Assembly (NCBI RefSeq): GCF_018524365.1
Contig: NZ_JAEKFT010000009.1
Location: forward strand, 1 to 64,000
From: Denitromonas iodatirespirans
Lineage (GTDB): Bacteria; Pseudomonadota; Gammaproteobacteria; Burkholderiales; Rhodocyclaceae
Reading direction: 5' to 3'
DNA: 64,000 nucleotides
In this document: one piece after another, positions 8,254 to 17,510 of the stretch
How the letters are laid out: every line of letters starts with the position of its first letter
Position numbering within the stretch: position 1 is the stretch's first letter
Notes under the pieces: model-generated
Database searches by the model: none
The model's input: the letters and a program-made list of their open reading frames with translations, nothing else
Told to the model about the DNA's origin: nothing
Position numbers and translations under genes: made by a program

Positions 8254-11200
8254 TCAGCCGGGGGGCGATGGATCGAGCCAGAAGCGGAAGGTGGCGCCGT
8301 GGTGTTCGGCCGCTTCGGCTTCGATCTGGCCGTTGTGGCGGCTGATGATGCGCTGGACCGTGGCCAGCCCGACGCCGGTGCCGTCGAAGTCGCGCGGCGA
8401 GTGCAGGCGCTGGAAGGGCTTGAACAGCTTGTCGGCATAGCTCATGTCGAAGCCGGCGCCGTTGTCCTGGATGACGATCCAGCGCCGCCCCTTGCGTTCT
8501 TCAGCATAGACCTTGACATGCGCGGCCTCGGTCTTGCGGGTGAACTTCCAGGCATTGCCCAGCAGGTTGTCGAGCACCGACTGCATCAGGATCGGATCCG
8601 CCTCGGCGTACAGGCCGGGCGCGATCTCCCAGGTCAGCGCGCGTTCCGGTTCGCGGTCGGCCAGATCGGTGAGCACCCGTTGCGCCATCTGACTGAGGTC
8701 CACCGTCTGGCGTTCGACCGGTTTGCGCGACAGGCGGGCGAGATCGAGCATGTCGTCGATCAGGCCGTTCATCCGCTGCACCCCCGCCTGAATCCGCTTG
8801 AGATATTCGCGATCGGTCGGATCGAGCTGCGCTTCGATGTTTTGCGCCAGTAGCCGGCCGAAGCCGTCGATGGCGCGCAGCGGGGCGCGCAGGTCGTGAG
8901 ACAGCGAATAGCTGAAGGCTTCGAGTTCTTCGAGGGCGCTTTGCAGCTCGCCGGTGCGTTCGTCGACACGGTCGTCGACGGTGGCTTCGAGGCGTTCGAG
9001 CTGCTCGGCGGTTTTTCGGCTGGCGGTGATGTCGCGGATCATGACCGTCATACCGCCACCGAGCGGGGCGACGTGGCGATGGCGCGACAGGCGCACGTTG
9101 AACCAGTGCGCCTGGCCATCGCGGTTGACCGCGTAGTCGAAGCTTTGCACGCCAAGGCCGTCGCGCAGTTTTTGGCGCGCCAGCTGGAAGGGGGCGATCG
9201 CTTCGGGCGGCAGCAGGGTCTCCACCGGTAGCCCGTTCAGGCCCGTGTCGGGCAGCTGGAAGCGCGGCGGCGTCGGTTTGGGGTAGTGGTCGTGGACGAG
9301 GCCGGCGCAGTCGGCAATCAGCATCAGGTCGTCGATGCCGGCCAGCGCGCCATGCAGCCGGGCGTCAGCCTCGCGCCGGGCACGTTCGGCATCGACCCGC
9401 TCGGTAATGTCGCGCCCGATCACCATCAAGGCCTTGGGCTGGCCGTCGGCGCCGAGGATCGGGGTTTTGATCATGTCGAGCGAGCGGGTGCCGGGCGCTT
9501 CGGTATGCGGGATCTCTTCGATGTAGCGGACCGGCTCCCGGCGCGACCAGGCCAGCTGGTCGGTGTTGCTGCAGCGTTCGAGCGGGTCGCGCATGGTCTC
9601 GCCCACGCGGGCGGCCAGCTGCCGGTTGTCTTTGCCGCGCCAATCGATGTGCGTCAGCCCGTACATGCGAAGGCCGGCGGGGTTGGCCAGCAGCCAGCGC
9701 CCGTCGGGGTCTTTGAGCGCGATGAAGTCAGGCGAGGTCTGCAGCAATGTGGTCAGGCGTTGCTCGGCATCCTGCAAGGCCTGCTCGATGGCCCGCTGGG
9801 GCGACAGATCGATGATGAACCCGCCCAGGTAGCGTTTGCCGAGGAAGGCCATGCGGCTGAAAAACAGCTCGACCGGGATGTCTCGGTGGTCGAGCCGGTG
9901 CAGCGTGCAACGCACACGAAGGGCCTCGGCGTCGTCGGGCGACGGGTCGAGCAGTGCGCCGGCATGGCTGAAGAGCGTGCCCAGGTCGAGGGGCGTAGCC
10001 GGATCGGTGCGTGCCACGAGTTGGTCGAAAGCGGCGTTGCTCAGCGTGACCTTGCCGGCCGTGTCGGCCCACATCATGGGCAGCGCCATGGTGCCGAAGG
10101 CGTGGCGGCTGAAGCCGATGAGCTCGCCGGCTTCGCTGGCGACCGAATCGTCGATCAGGATGAGCAGCTGCGCCTGGGTGCCGCGCGAGGCGTCGGTGAC
10201 GAAGCGGTGGGCCCGCACCAGCACATGGCGGTCGCCGACCCGAATCGAGACCGGGCCGTCGGGTGCGGCCAGACGGCTCAGCGCGCTCAGTTGCAGGCGG
10301 CTGTCGGGCGGCAAGGCTTCGAGCACGTCGGACAGATGCCGGGCGGCGGCGTCCGCGGCGACGTCCAGCAGCGCACGGGCAGCCGGATTGATGAAGGCGA
10401 TCTGGCCGTCGGTGCCGACCAGGCACAGGCCGAGTGCCTGGCTGCGTGAGAGGAACTGGTCGATGACGTTGGCCTGCAACACGGCTTGTCGGTGGCCATC
10501 GAGTTCCCGGGCCTGGCGGGTGATCACGCGCCGCAGCACATCGACATAGCGATGCTCCAGGCAGCGCACGATGTCATGCTCGGAGACGATGCCGCACAGC
10601 CGGTCGTTGCGGGTGACCACGATGTGGCGGATACCGCGCATGGCCATCTCGCGGGCCGCTTCGAACACCGGCCGTTCGGCCTCGAGCTGGATCACCGGCC
10701 GGCTCATCACTTCGGCCGCCGGCAGCGTCTGCAGTGCGGAGCGCCGGGCCATCAGGCGGGTGACGTCGCGGGTCGTGAGGATGCCCGCCGGCATGCCATC
10801 GTCGGTCGCGATCATGACGCAGCCGATCTGCAGCTGACGCATGCGCGTCACGCACTCGAACACCGAGGTGTCGGGCCCTACGGTGACGGGATCGGGCGTC
10901 ATGATCTGTTCGATGGCGTCGAGGTGGGCGAAATGTTCGATGCCCATGCGGCCGAGGATGGCGCTTTCGCTGAGCAGGCCGAGCGTCCGCCCTTGCGGAT
11001 CGCGGACCACGGCATGACGCATGCCCCGGCCGAGCATGCGTTCGTAGGCGTCGATGTAGTTCTCGTCGGCCTCGGCCCACAACACGGCGTGTTGGCAGAC
11101 ATCGCCGAGCCGCCGGTTGCCGCTGGGCGCCTCAGTGCCCAGTGCCAGCGCCGAACGTTCGGTCAGGATGCCGACGATCTGGCCGTCATGCTCGGCCAGC

Positions 11201-11343
11201 ACGGCATGGGAAGGGCTTTCGGAGAGGGCCGACAGGGCGGCCGGCAAGAGGGTGTCGGTCGACATCGTGACTACCGGCCGTGCCAACTCGCGCGCGGACA
11301 CGATGGGGAGGGAAAAGCCGCCTGGAGTGTCGGAACCGGGCAT
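8254..11343 (-). CDS. CBS-PAS sensor histidine kinase
   Basis: A 1029-residue soluble kinase. Residues 10-255 hold four CBS repeats (for example HAVLAEHDGQIVGILTE and HIVVTRNDRLCGIVSEHD), followed by several PAS domains (about 270-780, with GLCLVGTDGQIAFINP and TSPDFIALKDPDGRWLLANP). HisKA has the phospho-acceptor H816 in SHDLRAPLRAI. The HATPase domain carries NLLGNAWKF and DNGAGFD plus GTGVGLATV. No receiver follows, and no response regulator is adjacent. CBS domains usually bind adenosyl compounds, so energy or nucleotide sensing is plausible. ATG 11343 is chosen; a GTG at 11376 is possible, neither with a clear ribosome binding site. Confidence 0.85.
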   Translation of the reverse strand: MPGSDTPGGFSLPIVSARELARPVVTMSTDTLLPAALSALSESPSHAVLAEHDGQIVGILTERSALALGTEAPSGNRRLGDVCQHAVLWAEADENYIDAYERMLGRGMRHAVVRDPQGRTLGLLSESAILGRMGIEHFAHLDAIEQIMTPDPVTVGPDTSVFECVTRMRQLQIGCVMIATDDGMPAGILTTRDVTRLMARRSALQTLPAAEVMSRPVIQLEAERPVFEAAREMAMRGIRHIVVTRNDRLCGIVSEHDIVRCLEHRYVDVLRRVITRQARELDGHRQAVLQANVIDQFLSRSQALGLCLVGTDGQIAFINPAARALLDVAADAAARHLSDVLEALPPDSRLQLSALSRLAAPDGPVSIRVGDRHVLVRAHRFVTDASRGTQAQLLILIDDSVASEAGELIGFSRHAFGTMALPMMWADTAGKVTLSNAAFDQLVARTDPATPLDLGTLFSHAGALLDPSPDDAEALRVRCTLHRLDHRDIPVELFFSRMAFLGKRYLGGFIIDLSPQRAIEQALQDAEQRLTTLLQTSPDFIALKDPDGRWLLANPAGLRMYGLTHIDWRGKDNRQLAARVGETMRDPLERCSNTDQLAWSRREPVRYIEEIPHTEAPGTRSLDMIKTPILGADGQPKALMVIGRDITERVDAERARREADARLHGALAGIDDLMLIADCAGLVHDHYPKPTPPRFQLPDTGLNGLPVETLLPPEAIAPFQLARQKLRDGLGVQSFDYAVNRDGQAHWFNVRLSRHRHVAPLGGGMTVMIRDITASRKTAEQLERLEATVDDRVDERTGELQSALEELEAFSYSLSHDLRAPLRAIDGFGRLLAQNIEAQLDPTDREYLKRIQAGVQRMNGLIDDMLDLARLSRKPVERQTVDLSQMAQRVLTDLADREPERALTWEIAPGLYAEADPILMQSVLDNLLGNAWKFTRKTEAAHVKVYAEERKGRRWIVIQDNGAGFDMSYADKLFKPFQRLHSPRDFDGTGVGLATVQRIISRHNGQIEAEAAEHHGATFRFWLDPSPPG

Positions 11344-11444
11344 GGTCTGGACCGTCGAACGAGTGGCCGCAGCCACGTGTTACAAAATGTAGCCGATCCC
11401 CCGTCTAAATAGAAGGCATATCTTTCCGGGCTTGTGACGCGGCA

Positions 11445-12947
11445 TCACTGCCGGTGGTGCTGGGCAACCCATTGATTGAGCAGGATGCGTACGGCATCGG
11501 GCAGCTCGGAGGCGCTCATGCCGATCGGGCCGATGCCCTTGGCCAGCAGCAGGTCGGCGGCGGCGCCATGCAGATGGACGGCGCCGATGATCGCCGCCTC
11601 GATCGGCCAGCGCTGGGCCAGCAGGCCGGCGAGCAGACCGGTGAGCACATCGCCCATGCCGGCGGCCGACATGCCGGGGTTGCCGCTGCGGTTGATCAAC
11701 CACCGACCGTTCGGATGGGCGATCAGGCTGCCATGGCCTTTGAGCACCGCATGGGCATCGAAGCGGCGGGACAGCTCGATGACGGCATCGAGGCGGTTCT
11801 GCTGAACCTGATCGGGGCTGCACTTGAGCAGGCGGGCGGCCTCGGCCGGATGGGGGGTCAGCACCACCGGCGCGTGGCGGCGGGTGGCGGCACCGGCCAG
11901 CGTGTCGTCGTCGGCGATCAGGTTGAGCGCGTCGGCGTCGAGCACCAGGGCGTGGTCGGACGCCAGCGCCTGGCGCAGCAGGTCGGCCGCGACGGTGTCA
12001 CGGCCCAGACCGGGGCCGATGGCGATGGCCTGGCCTTCGCTCAGGGCGTGTTCCGCGCTGCGGATCATCAGCTCGGGCTGGACCAGATCGACGGCCGGGG
12101 CGCGCGGATCGAGCAAGCCGACGAACACCCGCCCGGCGCCGGCGCGCAGCGCCGCCCGGCCGGCCAGCAAGGGGGCGCCGCACATGCTGGGCGCGCCGCC
12201 GATGATCACCGCATCGCCGAACAGGCCTTTGTGGGCGTTGAGCCGGCGCGGGGTGAACTGGTCGGCGAAGAGGGCCGGGCGCACTTCCCAGCCGGGCGCG
12301 GGCAAAAAGGCGTTGGCGTCCAGATCCAGGCGCTTGACCACCAACTCGCCGCAGTGGTCCGGCCCGTCGAGCGTGAGCAGACCGGGCTTGAGGGCGATGA
12401 AGGTGACGGTGTGCGTGGCGCGAAAGGCCACGCCGAGCACGCGGCCGGTGTCGGCGCACAGGCCGCTGGGCACGTCGATCGACATGCGCGGGCCGGGCAG
12501 CGCGTTGAGGGCGCGGATCCACTCGGCGTAGCGGCCGGTGATGGGGCGCTGCAAGCCGATGCCGAACAGCGCGTCGACCACCAACGCCCAGCCTTCGGGC
12601 GGGGCCGCGGGCAGGTCGGAGAGGGTTTCGCCACCGGCGTCGCGCCAGGCCTCCCAGGCCTTCTTGGCGTCGCCCGGCAGCTTGGCCGTGTCGCCCGAGA
12701 AGGCGACCACCACCTGGCGGCCAGCCTGCAGGAAGTGGCGCGCCATGACGAAGCCGTCGCCGCCGTTGTTGCCCGGGCCGCAGGCGATCAGCAGGGCGCC
12801 GGGGCGGTCGATCATCAGCCGCACGGCTTCCTCGGCCGACGCGCGCCCGGCGCGCTCCATCAGCGGCGGCTTGGCCGTCGGCATGGCGGCGGTTTCGATG
12901 GTGCGGATGCCGGCAACGGGGTAGATCGGTTGGCTGGACTGGAGCAT
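11445..12947 (-). CDS. nnr: Bifunctional NAD(P)HX epimerase/dehydratase
   Basis: A 500-residue fusion repairing hydrated NADH/NADPH. The N-terminal YjeF_N epimerase (about 1-220) shows GPGNNGGDGFVMAR and VVDALFGIGL. The C-terminal YjeF_C ADP-dependent dehydratase (about 230-490) shows GDAVIIGGAPSMCGAPLLA, VLDADALN, VLTPHPAEAARLL and the anion-hole motif AAGMGDVLTGLLAG. Length matches the bacterial bifunctional enzyme. It stands about 70 bases upstream of the DUF429 gene on the same strand and may be read separately. No frameshift is seen. Confidence 0.95.
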   Translation of the reverse strand: MLQSSQPIYPVAGIRTIETAAMPTAKPPLMERAGRASAEEAVRLMIDRPGALLIACGPGNNGGDGFVMARHFLQAGRQVVVAFSGDTAKLPGDAKKAWEAWRDAGGETLSDLPAAPPEGWALVVDALFGIGLQRPITGRYAEWIRALNALPGPRMSIDVPSGLCADTGRVLGVAFRATHTVTFIALKPGLLTLDGPDHCGELVVKRLDLDANAFLPAPGWEVRPALFADQFTPRRLNAHKGLFGDAVIIGGAPSMCGAPLLAGRAALRAGAGRVFVGLLDPRAPAVDLVQPELMIRSAEHALSEGQAIAIGPGLGRDTVAADLLRQALASDHALVLDADALNLIADDDTLAGAATRRHAPVVLTPHPAEAARLLKCSPDQVQQNRLDAVIELSRRFDAHAVLKGHGSLIAHPNGRWLINRSGNPGMSAAGMGDVLTGLLAGLLAQRWPIEAAIIGAVHLHGAAADLLLAKGIGPIGMSASELPDAVRILLNQWVAQHHRQ

Positions 12948-13019
12948 GGAAGTTCGCCGATGACATCAGGGAGCGCCCATTCTACGCGCTTCGCCGATGG
13001 CCTCCGAGACCCTTCCGGC

Positions 13020-13832
13020 CTACAGGGTGGCGATCCAGCCTTCGAGCGGGTCGGCGCCCCCGGGCAGTCCAAAGTCTTGCGTCGAGCGCTGGTCGCACCA
13101 GGCGGCCTGGAGCAGCGCGAGGACGGCGTCGAGCCGGTCGCCGCCGGCGTCGTCCACCAGCGCCTGCAACTGCTCGTCGCTGGCCACCAGCGGGAGGCCG
13201 AGCGGGGTGTCGGCGGCGCACAGGCGGGCGACGATCGCTTCGCGCGCGCGGCGGCGCTCCTCGGTCTGGCGGCGGCGCGCGTCGCTCTTGTAGGAGGCCG
13301 GCGTGATGCGTCGCGCCAGCAGGCCGGGGTAGGCCTCGACGGCGATGCGATCGGGGTCGCCCGCGTGCAGACCGGGCAGGGTGCAGCCGGCGGCGAGCAG
13401 GCGCGGCGCGCCTTCGAAGAACATCAGGCCGACCGGCGGATTGACCAGCTTCATCGGGCTGTGCGAGCGGGCCGCCTGGTCGGTGTGGCGGTGCGGGTAG
13501 CGCGCGCCCATCGGGCGGCGCTGGCGGTCGGCGTCGAGCGCGGCGCGAAAGACGGGTTTGGCGAGGCCGGCGACATGGCGCACCACGGCGGCCCAGTCGG
13601 TGCTCGGCCAGCCCAGCGCGGCCAAGCCCTCGCGTGGCAGGCCGAAGGGAAAGTCGAAGGCGCCCAGCCAGGGGCCGGGGGTGTGCAGCAGGGCCTCGAA
13701 GGCCGGCCAGTCGGCGTGGGTGCTGAGCGCCTCGAGCCGCACGGCGCCGCCGACGCGCCGGCCGTGCGCGGCGGTGATCGGCTTGGCCCGGCGCGGCGCC
13801 GAGGTGAAGTCGACGCCGATGAGCGTTCTCAC
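13020..13832 (-). CDS. DUF429 domain protein (RNase H-like fold family)
   Basis: A 270-residue protein beginning RTLIGVDFTSAPRR, the N-terminal Asp-containing strand typical of DUF429, with AFDFPFGLPREGL near residue 80 and YPGLLARRIT near 170. DUF429 proteins are predicted nuclease-like, but no activity is proven. The GTG start at 13832 overlaps the stop of the upstream NYN gene as GTGA, implying translational coupling. It is the last gene of a deacetylase, NYN-LOTUS, DUF429 series. Confidence 0.8.
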   Translation of the reverse strand: MRTLIGVDFTSAPRRAKPITAAHGRRVGGAVRLEALSTHADWPAFEALLHTPGPWLGAFDFPFGLPREGLAALGWPSTDWAAVVRHVAGLAKPVFRAALDADRQRRPMGARYPHRHTDQAARSHSPMKLVNPPVGLMFFEGAPRLLAAGCTLPGLHAGDPDRIAVEAYPGLLARRITPASYKSDARRRQTEERRRAREAIVARLCAADTPLGLPLVASDEQLQALVDDAGGDRLDAVLALLQAAWCDQRSTQDFGLPGGADPLEGWIATL

Positions 13833-14581
13833 GCGGCGGCGCTGCCCTTGCCTTTGCTGCGCTTGTCGCGCAGGTAGAGGTGGCTGCCGCGCCGTTCGGT
13901 GTCGAACAGGCCGGTGGCTTCGATCAGGTCGCCGAGCTTTTTGTAGCCGTAGTTGCGCGGATCGAACGGGGTCTGGTTGCTGATGTGCGAGCCGACCGAC
14001 GACAGGCTGGCCCAGTTGTCGTCCTCGCCGACGCAGGCTTCGACGGCGTTGCGCAGCAGGCTGGTGATGCGCGAGTCGCCACGCAGGGCCTTGCTGCTGA
14101 CGCGCTCGGGCTTGGCCGACGGGGCGGCGGAGTCGTCGGGGGATTCGGTGATCAGGTTCTCGAGGTAGAGAAAGCGCGAGCAGGCATTGACGAAGGGCAT
14201 CGGCGTTTTCTTTTCGCCGAAGCCGTACACCTTGAGGCCGTTGGCGCGGATGCGCATCACCAGCGGGGTGAAGTCGGAGTCCGACGAGGCCAGGCAGAAG
14301 CCGTCGAGGCGCTGGGTGTAGAGCAGGTCCATGGCGTCGATGATCATCGCCGAGTCGGTGGCGTTCTTGCCCTTGGTGTAGGCGAACTGCTGCACCGGCT
14401 GGATGGCGAATTCATGCACTTTGTCGGCCCAGCCGTTGAGGCTGGTGCTCTTCCAGTTGCCGTAGGCGCGGCGGATGTTGGTGACGCCGTACTTGGCCAG
14501 CTCGTCGAGCATCAGCTCGATTTTGCTGGCGGGGCAGTTGTCGGCGTCGATCAACAGCGCGATTCGGGATTCTTCTTGCAT
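13829..14581 (-). CDS. NYN-domain putative RNase with OST-HTH/LOTUS domain
   Basis: A 250-residue protein. Residues 5-150 form a NYN (PIN-like) nuclease domain with ALLIDADNCPASKIELML, KGKNATDSAMIIDAMD and LASSDSDFTPLV, which supply the expected acidic residues. After a linker, residues 175-240 form an OST-HTH/LOTUS domain (SSVGSHISNQTPFDPRNYGYKKLGDLI is the core), a fold that binds RNA. The C-terminus is Lys-rich (RSKGKGS). The ATG overlaps the upstream deacetylase stop by one base (TGATG) and its stop overlaps the DUF429 GTG start, so the three are probably made together. Target RNA is unknown. Confidence 0.9.
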   Translation of the reverse strand: MQEESRIALLIDADNCPASKIELMLDELAKYGVTNIRRAYGNWKSTSLNGWADKVHEFAIQPVQQFAYTKGKNATDSAMIIDAMDLLYTQRLDGFCLASSDSDFTPLVMRIRANGLKVYGFGEKKTPMPFVNACSRFLYLENLITESPDDSAAPSAKPERVSSKALRGDSRITSLLRNAVEACVGEDDNWASLSSVGSHISNQTPFDPRNYGYKKLGDLIEATGLFDTERRGSHLYLRDKRSKGKGSAAA

Positions 14582-15486
14582 CAGGGGCTCCGCAACAGCC
14601 GGGCGGCTGTGAGTAGGGTGGTGGCGTGGATGGCGACGGTGTCGTCGATGTCATGACCATAGCCACCGGCCATGGCGATGGCAACGGGAATGCGCTGGTC
14701 GCGGCAGCTGCCGAGCACCAGGGCATCGCGCTGGGCGAGACCGTCGAAGCTGAGGGACAGGCGGCCGAGACGGTCGCCTTCGAAGGGGTCGGCGCCGGCG
14801 AGGTAGATCACCAACTCGGGGCGAAAATGCGTGAAGACATGGTCCAGCGCCGGGGCGAGGGCGGCCAGGTAGTCGGCATCGCCGGTGCCGTCGGGCAGGG
14901 CGATGTCGTGGTCGGACACCGTCTTGCGAAAGGGGAAGTTCTTGTCGCCATGCAGGCTCAGCGTGAACACCTCGGGCGTGTCGGCGAGGATGGCGGCGGT
15001 GCCGTCGCCCTGGTGCACATCGCAGTCGACGATGGCGATCCGCTCGGCGAGGCCTTCGGCACGCATCGCCAGCGCGGCGACTGCCGCGTCGTTGAACACG
15101 CAAAAGCCCGAGCCGAAGTCGCGGTGGGCATGGTGCGTGCCGCCGGCCAGGTTGGCAGCGCAGCCCGAGGCGAGCGCGCTGCGGCAGGCGGCCAGCGTGG
15201 CGCCGGCCGAGCGGCGCGAGCGCTCGACCATCTCGGGCGTCCACGGAAACCCGATGCGGCGCTGCTCGGCCGCGTCGAGCGCGCCCTGCGTTACCCGGCG
15301 CACATAGTCGGCGCTGTGGGCACGCAGCAGGGCGGTGTCGTCGGCGGCCTCGGGCACGCAGAAATCGGCGGCGGCGAACTGGCCGCTGGCCATCAGGCGT
15401 TCGCGCAGGCGACTGTATTTGACCATCGGGAAACGGTGCCCCGGAGGCAGCGGCAGGACGAAATGGTCGGCGTAGAACAGTTTCAT
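14581..15486 (-). CDS. Histone deacetylase-like amidohydrolase
   Basis: A 301-residue zinc hydrolase of the HDAC/AcuC superfamily. Visible motifs are the GGTHHAHRDFGSGFCVFND active-site His pair, IAIVDCDVHQGDGTAAIL with zinc ligands, and YLAGADPFEGDRLGRL with the third ligand Asp. The natural substrate may be an acetylated protein or small amine; the fold does not decide. The ATG at 15486 starts MKLFYADHFVLPLPPGHRFP, a common start for this bacterial group. The stop overlaps the NYN gene start (TGATG). Confidence 0.92.
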   Translation of the reverse strand: MKLFYADHFVLPLPPGHRFPMVKYSRLRERLMASGQFAAADFCVPEAADDTALLRAHSADYVRRVTQGALDAAEQRRIGFPWTPEMVERSRRSAGATLAACRSALASGCAANLAGGTHHAHRDFGSGFCVFNDAAVAALAMRAEGLAERIAIVDCDVHQGDGTAAILADTPEVFTLSLHGDKNFPFRKTVSDHDIALPDGTGDADYLAALAPALDHVFTHFRPELVIYLAGADPFEGDRLGRLSLSFDGLAQRDALVLGSCRDQRIPVAIAMAGGYGHDIDDTVAIHATTLLTAARLLRSP

Positions 15487-15496
15487 GGCGGCGTGC

Positions 15497-16681
15497 TCAA
15501 CGGGCCCGGGCCAGGCAGCGATCGTAGCGGCCTTCGACCCGACGGGCGAACCAGGCGGTGGTGAGTTTGCGCTGGATCTTCGGGCTTTGCAGCAGGATGT
15601 CGGGCATCTGCTGGCGCGGCAGCGCACGGCCGGCCCGGCGCTCGGCCAGCGGCCACAGGCGCTGGTAGAGACGGGTGCGGTTGAAGTCGGCGGATTTCTC
15701 GCGCAGCAGGTCGTTGCGGATCTGGCGGGCGCTCAGCTGCAAGGGGCCGGCGAGGGTGCGCAGGGCGGCTTCGGTGGCGCTCACGTCGTCGCGCGGGGTG
15801 TCGCCGCGGTAGCGCAGCAGATCGCCGTCGGGCGCCAGCTTGCGGCCCGTGGCGCGGGCGATCGCGTGCTGAAAGGCGGCGTTGCGGCTGCTGTAGCGGC
15901 CGGCGTTGAAATCGGCGAAGCGGAAGCGCGGATGCGGGTAGTCGGCCGGGTAGTCGAGCAGGTTGGCGATGCCGAAGTACAGGCCGCCGCGGCGGGTGAA
16001 CACCTCGTGGCGGACCGTGCCGGTGCGGGGATAGGGGTAGGAGCGCTGGCGCAGGTGCTCTTCGGCAAAGGCAACGCTGACCTGCATCGGGCCGCCGGTG
16101 CGGATCGGGTTGAGGCCGGCGAGCAGGGTGTTGCCCAGCGGCAGTTCGGAGAGCATGTCTTCGAACAGCTGGTTCATTTGCTTCTCGGTGCGCAGCGCGG
16201 CAATGCGCCTGGCGTAGCTGCGCCCGTCGGGCGAGGTCTTTTCCAGCGCGGCATCGACGACGAGCCTGGGAATCGAAAAGCGCTCGGCGCGGCGGTCGAT
16301 CTCCTGGCGCACGATGCGCGGCAGGCCCGGCACCACCGGATCGGCCTGCCAGCTCGATTCCTGCTCGATGACGGCGATGGCGGCGCAGAGGTTGTCGGCG
16401 CTGCGCGCGATGGCGAGCCGGTCGAAGGCGGTGTCGATGTCGCCGGCCCAGCCGCTGCGGTCGGTCATGCCCGGGGGCAGCAGCTCGGCGGCCGACAGCG
16501 GGGCGGGCGTCGGCGGTGCGTTGACGACCGGGGCGCCGATGACCGGGAGGTCGGTGACCGGGGTTTGAACCGGCGCCGGCGGCAGGGCGGGCGAGGGCCG
16601 CGATGGGTAGGGCGGGCTCTGGCAGGCGCTCAGCGCGAGCACGGCCAGCAGGGCGGCAGCATGCCGCGAAAAGCACGTCAT
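15497..16681 (-). CDS. DUF1615 lipoprotein
   Basis: A 394-residue lipoprotein: signal peptide with lipobox LSAC near residue 20, a Pro-rich linker to about residue 70, then a globular DUF1615 domain. That domain includes AIAVIEQESSWQADP, which looks like the Glu-containing motif of lysozyme-like transglycosylases, and GGPMQVSVAFAEEH. A murein role is suggested by this resemblance only. It sits 10 bases upstream of the deacetylase gene and 11 bases after folE in the same orientation. Confidence 0.85.
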   Translation of the reverse strand: MTCFSRHAAALLAVLALSACQSPPYPSRPSPALPPAPVQTPVTDLPVIGAPVVNAPPTPAPLSAAELLPPGMTDRSGWAGDIDTAFDRLAIARSADNLCAAIAVIEQESSWQADPVVPGLPRIVRQEIDRRAERFSIPRLVVDAALEKTSPDGRSYARRIAALRTEKQMNQLFEDMLSELPLGNTLLAGLNPIRTGGPMQVSVAFAEEHLRQRSYPYPRTGTVRHEVFTRRGGLYFGIANLLDYPADYPHPRFRFADFNAGRYSSRNAAFQHAIARATGRKLAPDGDLLRYRGDTPRDDVSATEAALRTLAGPLQLSARQIRNDLLREKSADFNRTRLYQRLWPLAERRAGRALPRQQMPDILLQSPKIQRKLTTAWFARRVEGRYDRCLARAR

Positions 16682-16692
16682 GGAGCGGGGCG

Positions 16693-17325
16693 TCAGCGTG
16701 CGGCTGGACCGATGGCGCGCAGGAATTCGTTGCGCGCCTGCAGATCGGTTTCGAAGCAGCCGGCAAAGGCTTGGGTGATGACGCGCTCGTCGCCGCGGCG
16801 ATCCTCGCCCAGCAGCAGGCACAGCTGTTCGGCCTCGATCAGGCAGGCGGCGCCGGCGGCATGGCCGTGCTCGACCAGCACGTCGGCGATGTCGCGGGTC
16901 ATCCATTCCTGGTAGGTGAAGCGGTGGCCGATGGCGTCGACCATGCGGGCGATGCGGCCGAAGCCGTGCAGCCGCCCGCCGGGTAGGTAGGCCACGTGGG
17001 CTATGCCGCGAAACGGAACGAGGTGGTGCGGGCAGACGCCATGCACCGCGATGCCGCGCACCACCACCATGTCGCGGCGCGGGTCGTCGAAGCCGTCGCC
17101 GAGCGCGTCGGCCGGATCGAGTTCATAGCCGCCGAGCAGGCGCCGTTGCCACAGCTCGCGCACCCGCTGGACGGTGCGGCCGGTGTGCGGCCCGTCGGTG
17201 GCCACGCCGCAGGCGCGCAGTAGATCGCCGACGGCTTTTTCGAAAGCGGCCGGGTCGAAGTCGCCCTCCCGGGCAATGCCGATGCCGCGGCGGGGGGCAG
17301 GAACGTGATGACAATCGTCGGACAT
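16693..17325 (-). CDS. folE: GTP cyclohydrolase I
   Basis: A 210-residue enzyme converting GTP to dihydroneopterin triphosphate, the first step of folate/tetrahydropterin synthesis. The zinc motif is in HGVCPHHLVPF (C98, H101), followed by GIAHVAYLP, and the third Cys ligand lies in AEQLCLLLG. Some positions usually conserved differ, for example GFGRIARMVD in place of GLSKIARVVD, so it is a divergent member. The ATG at 17325 removes an upstream extension that has no homology. It heads the minus-strand cluster that includes DUF1615 and the deacetylase group. Confidence 0.9.
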   Translation of the reverse strand: MSDDCHHVPAPRRGIGIAREGDFDPAAFEKAVGDLLRACGVATDGPHTGRTVQRVRELWQRRLLGGYELDPADALGDGFDDPRRDMVVVRGIAVHGVCPHHLVPFRGIAHVAYLPGGRLHGFGRIARMVDAIGHRFTYQEWMTRDIADVLVEHGHAAGAACLIEAEQLCLLLGEDRRGDERVITQAFAGCFETDLQARNEFLRAIGPAAR

Positions 17326-17435
17326 GAAGGGTTTCCGATGAACAGAGGCGCATGGTACCGAAAAGCCGCCGGGGCCGCCGTTACGCGGTATGAACGGAAA
17401 ATTCAGCAAATCGTAAGTTTCAAGCAAGCATCGCG

Positions 17436-17502
17436 TAAGTGCTGCAGCCCTAAAGTGCTGCCAGCGCGTGCTCCGCATGTGCGCTTCATACATTGTGAGG
17501 AG
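17436..17502 (+). promoter_or_regulatory. Upstream region of the symporter operon: direct repeats and strong RBS
   Basis: AAGTGCTGC occurs twice (17437-17445 and 17453-17461), 16 bases apart, upstream of the DUF4212 gene. GAGGAG at 17497-17502 is a good ribosome binding site for the ATG at 17511. The repeats could be an activator site; no sigma70 boxes stand out. Confidence 0.35.
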
Positions 17503-17510
17503 ACAACATA

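Noticed and set aside
15497-16681. DUF1615 protein as a proven lytic transglycosylase
   Set aside because: Only a short Glu-containing motif resembles the lysozyme fold; the evidence does not support naming an activity.
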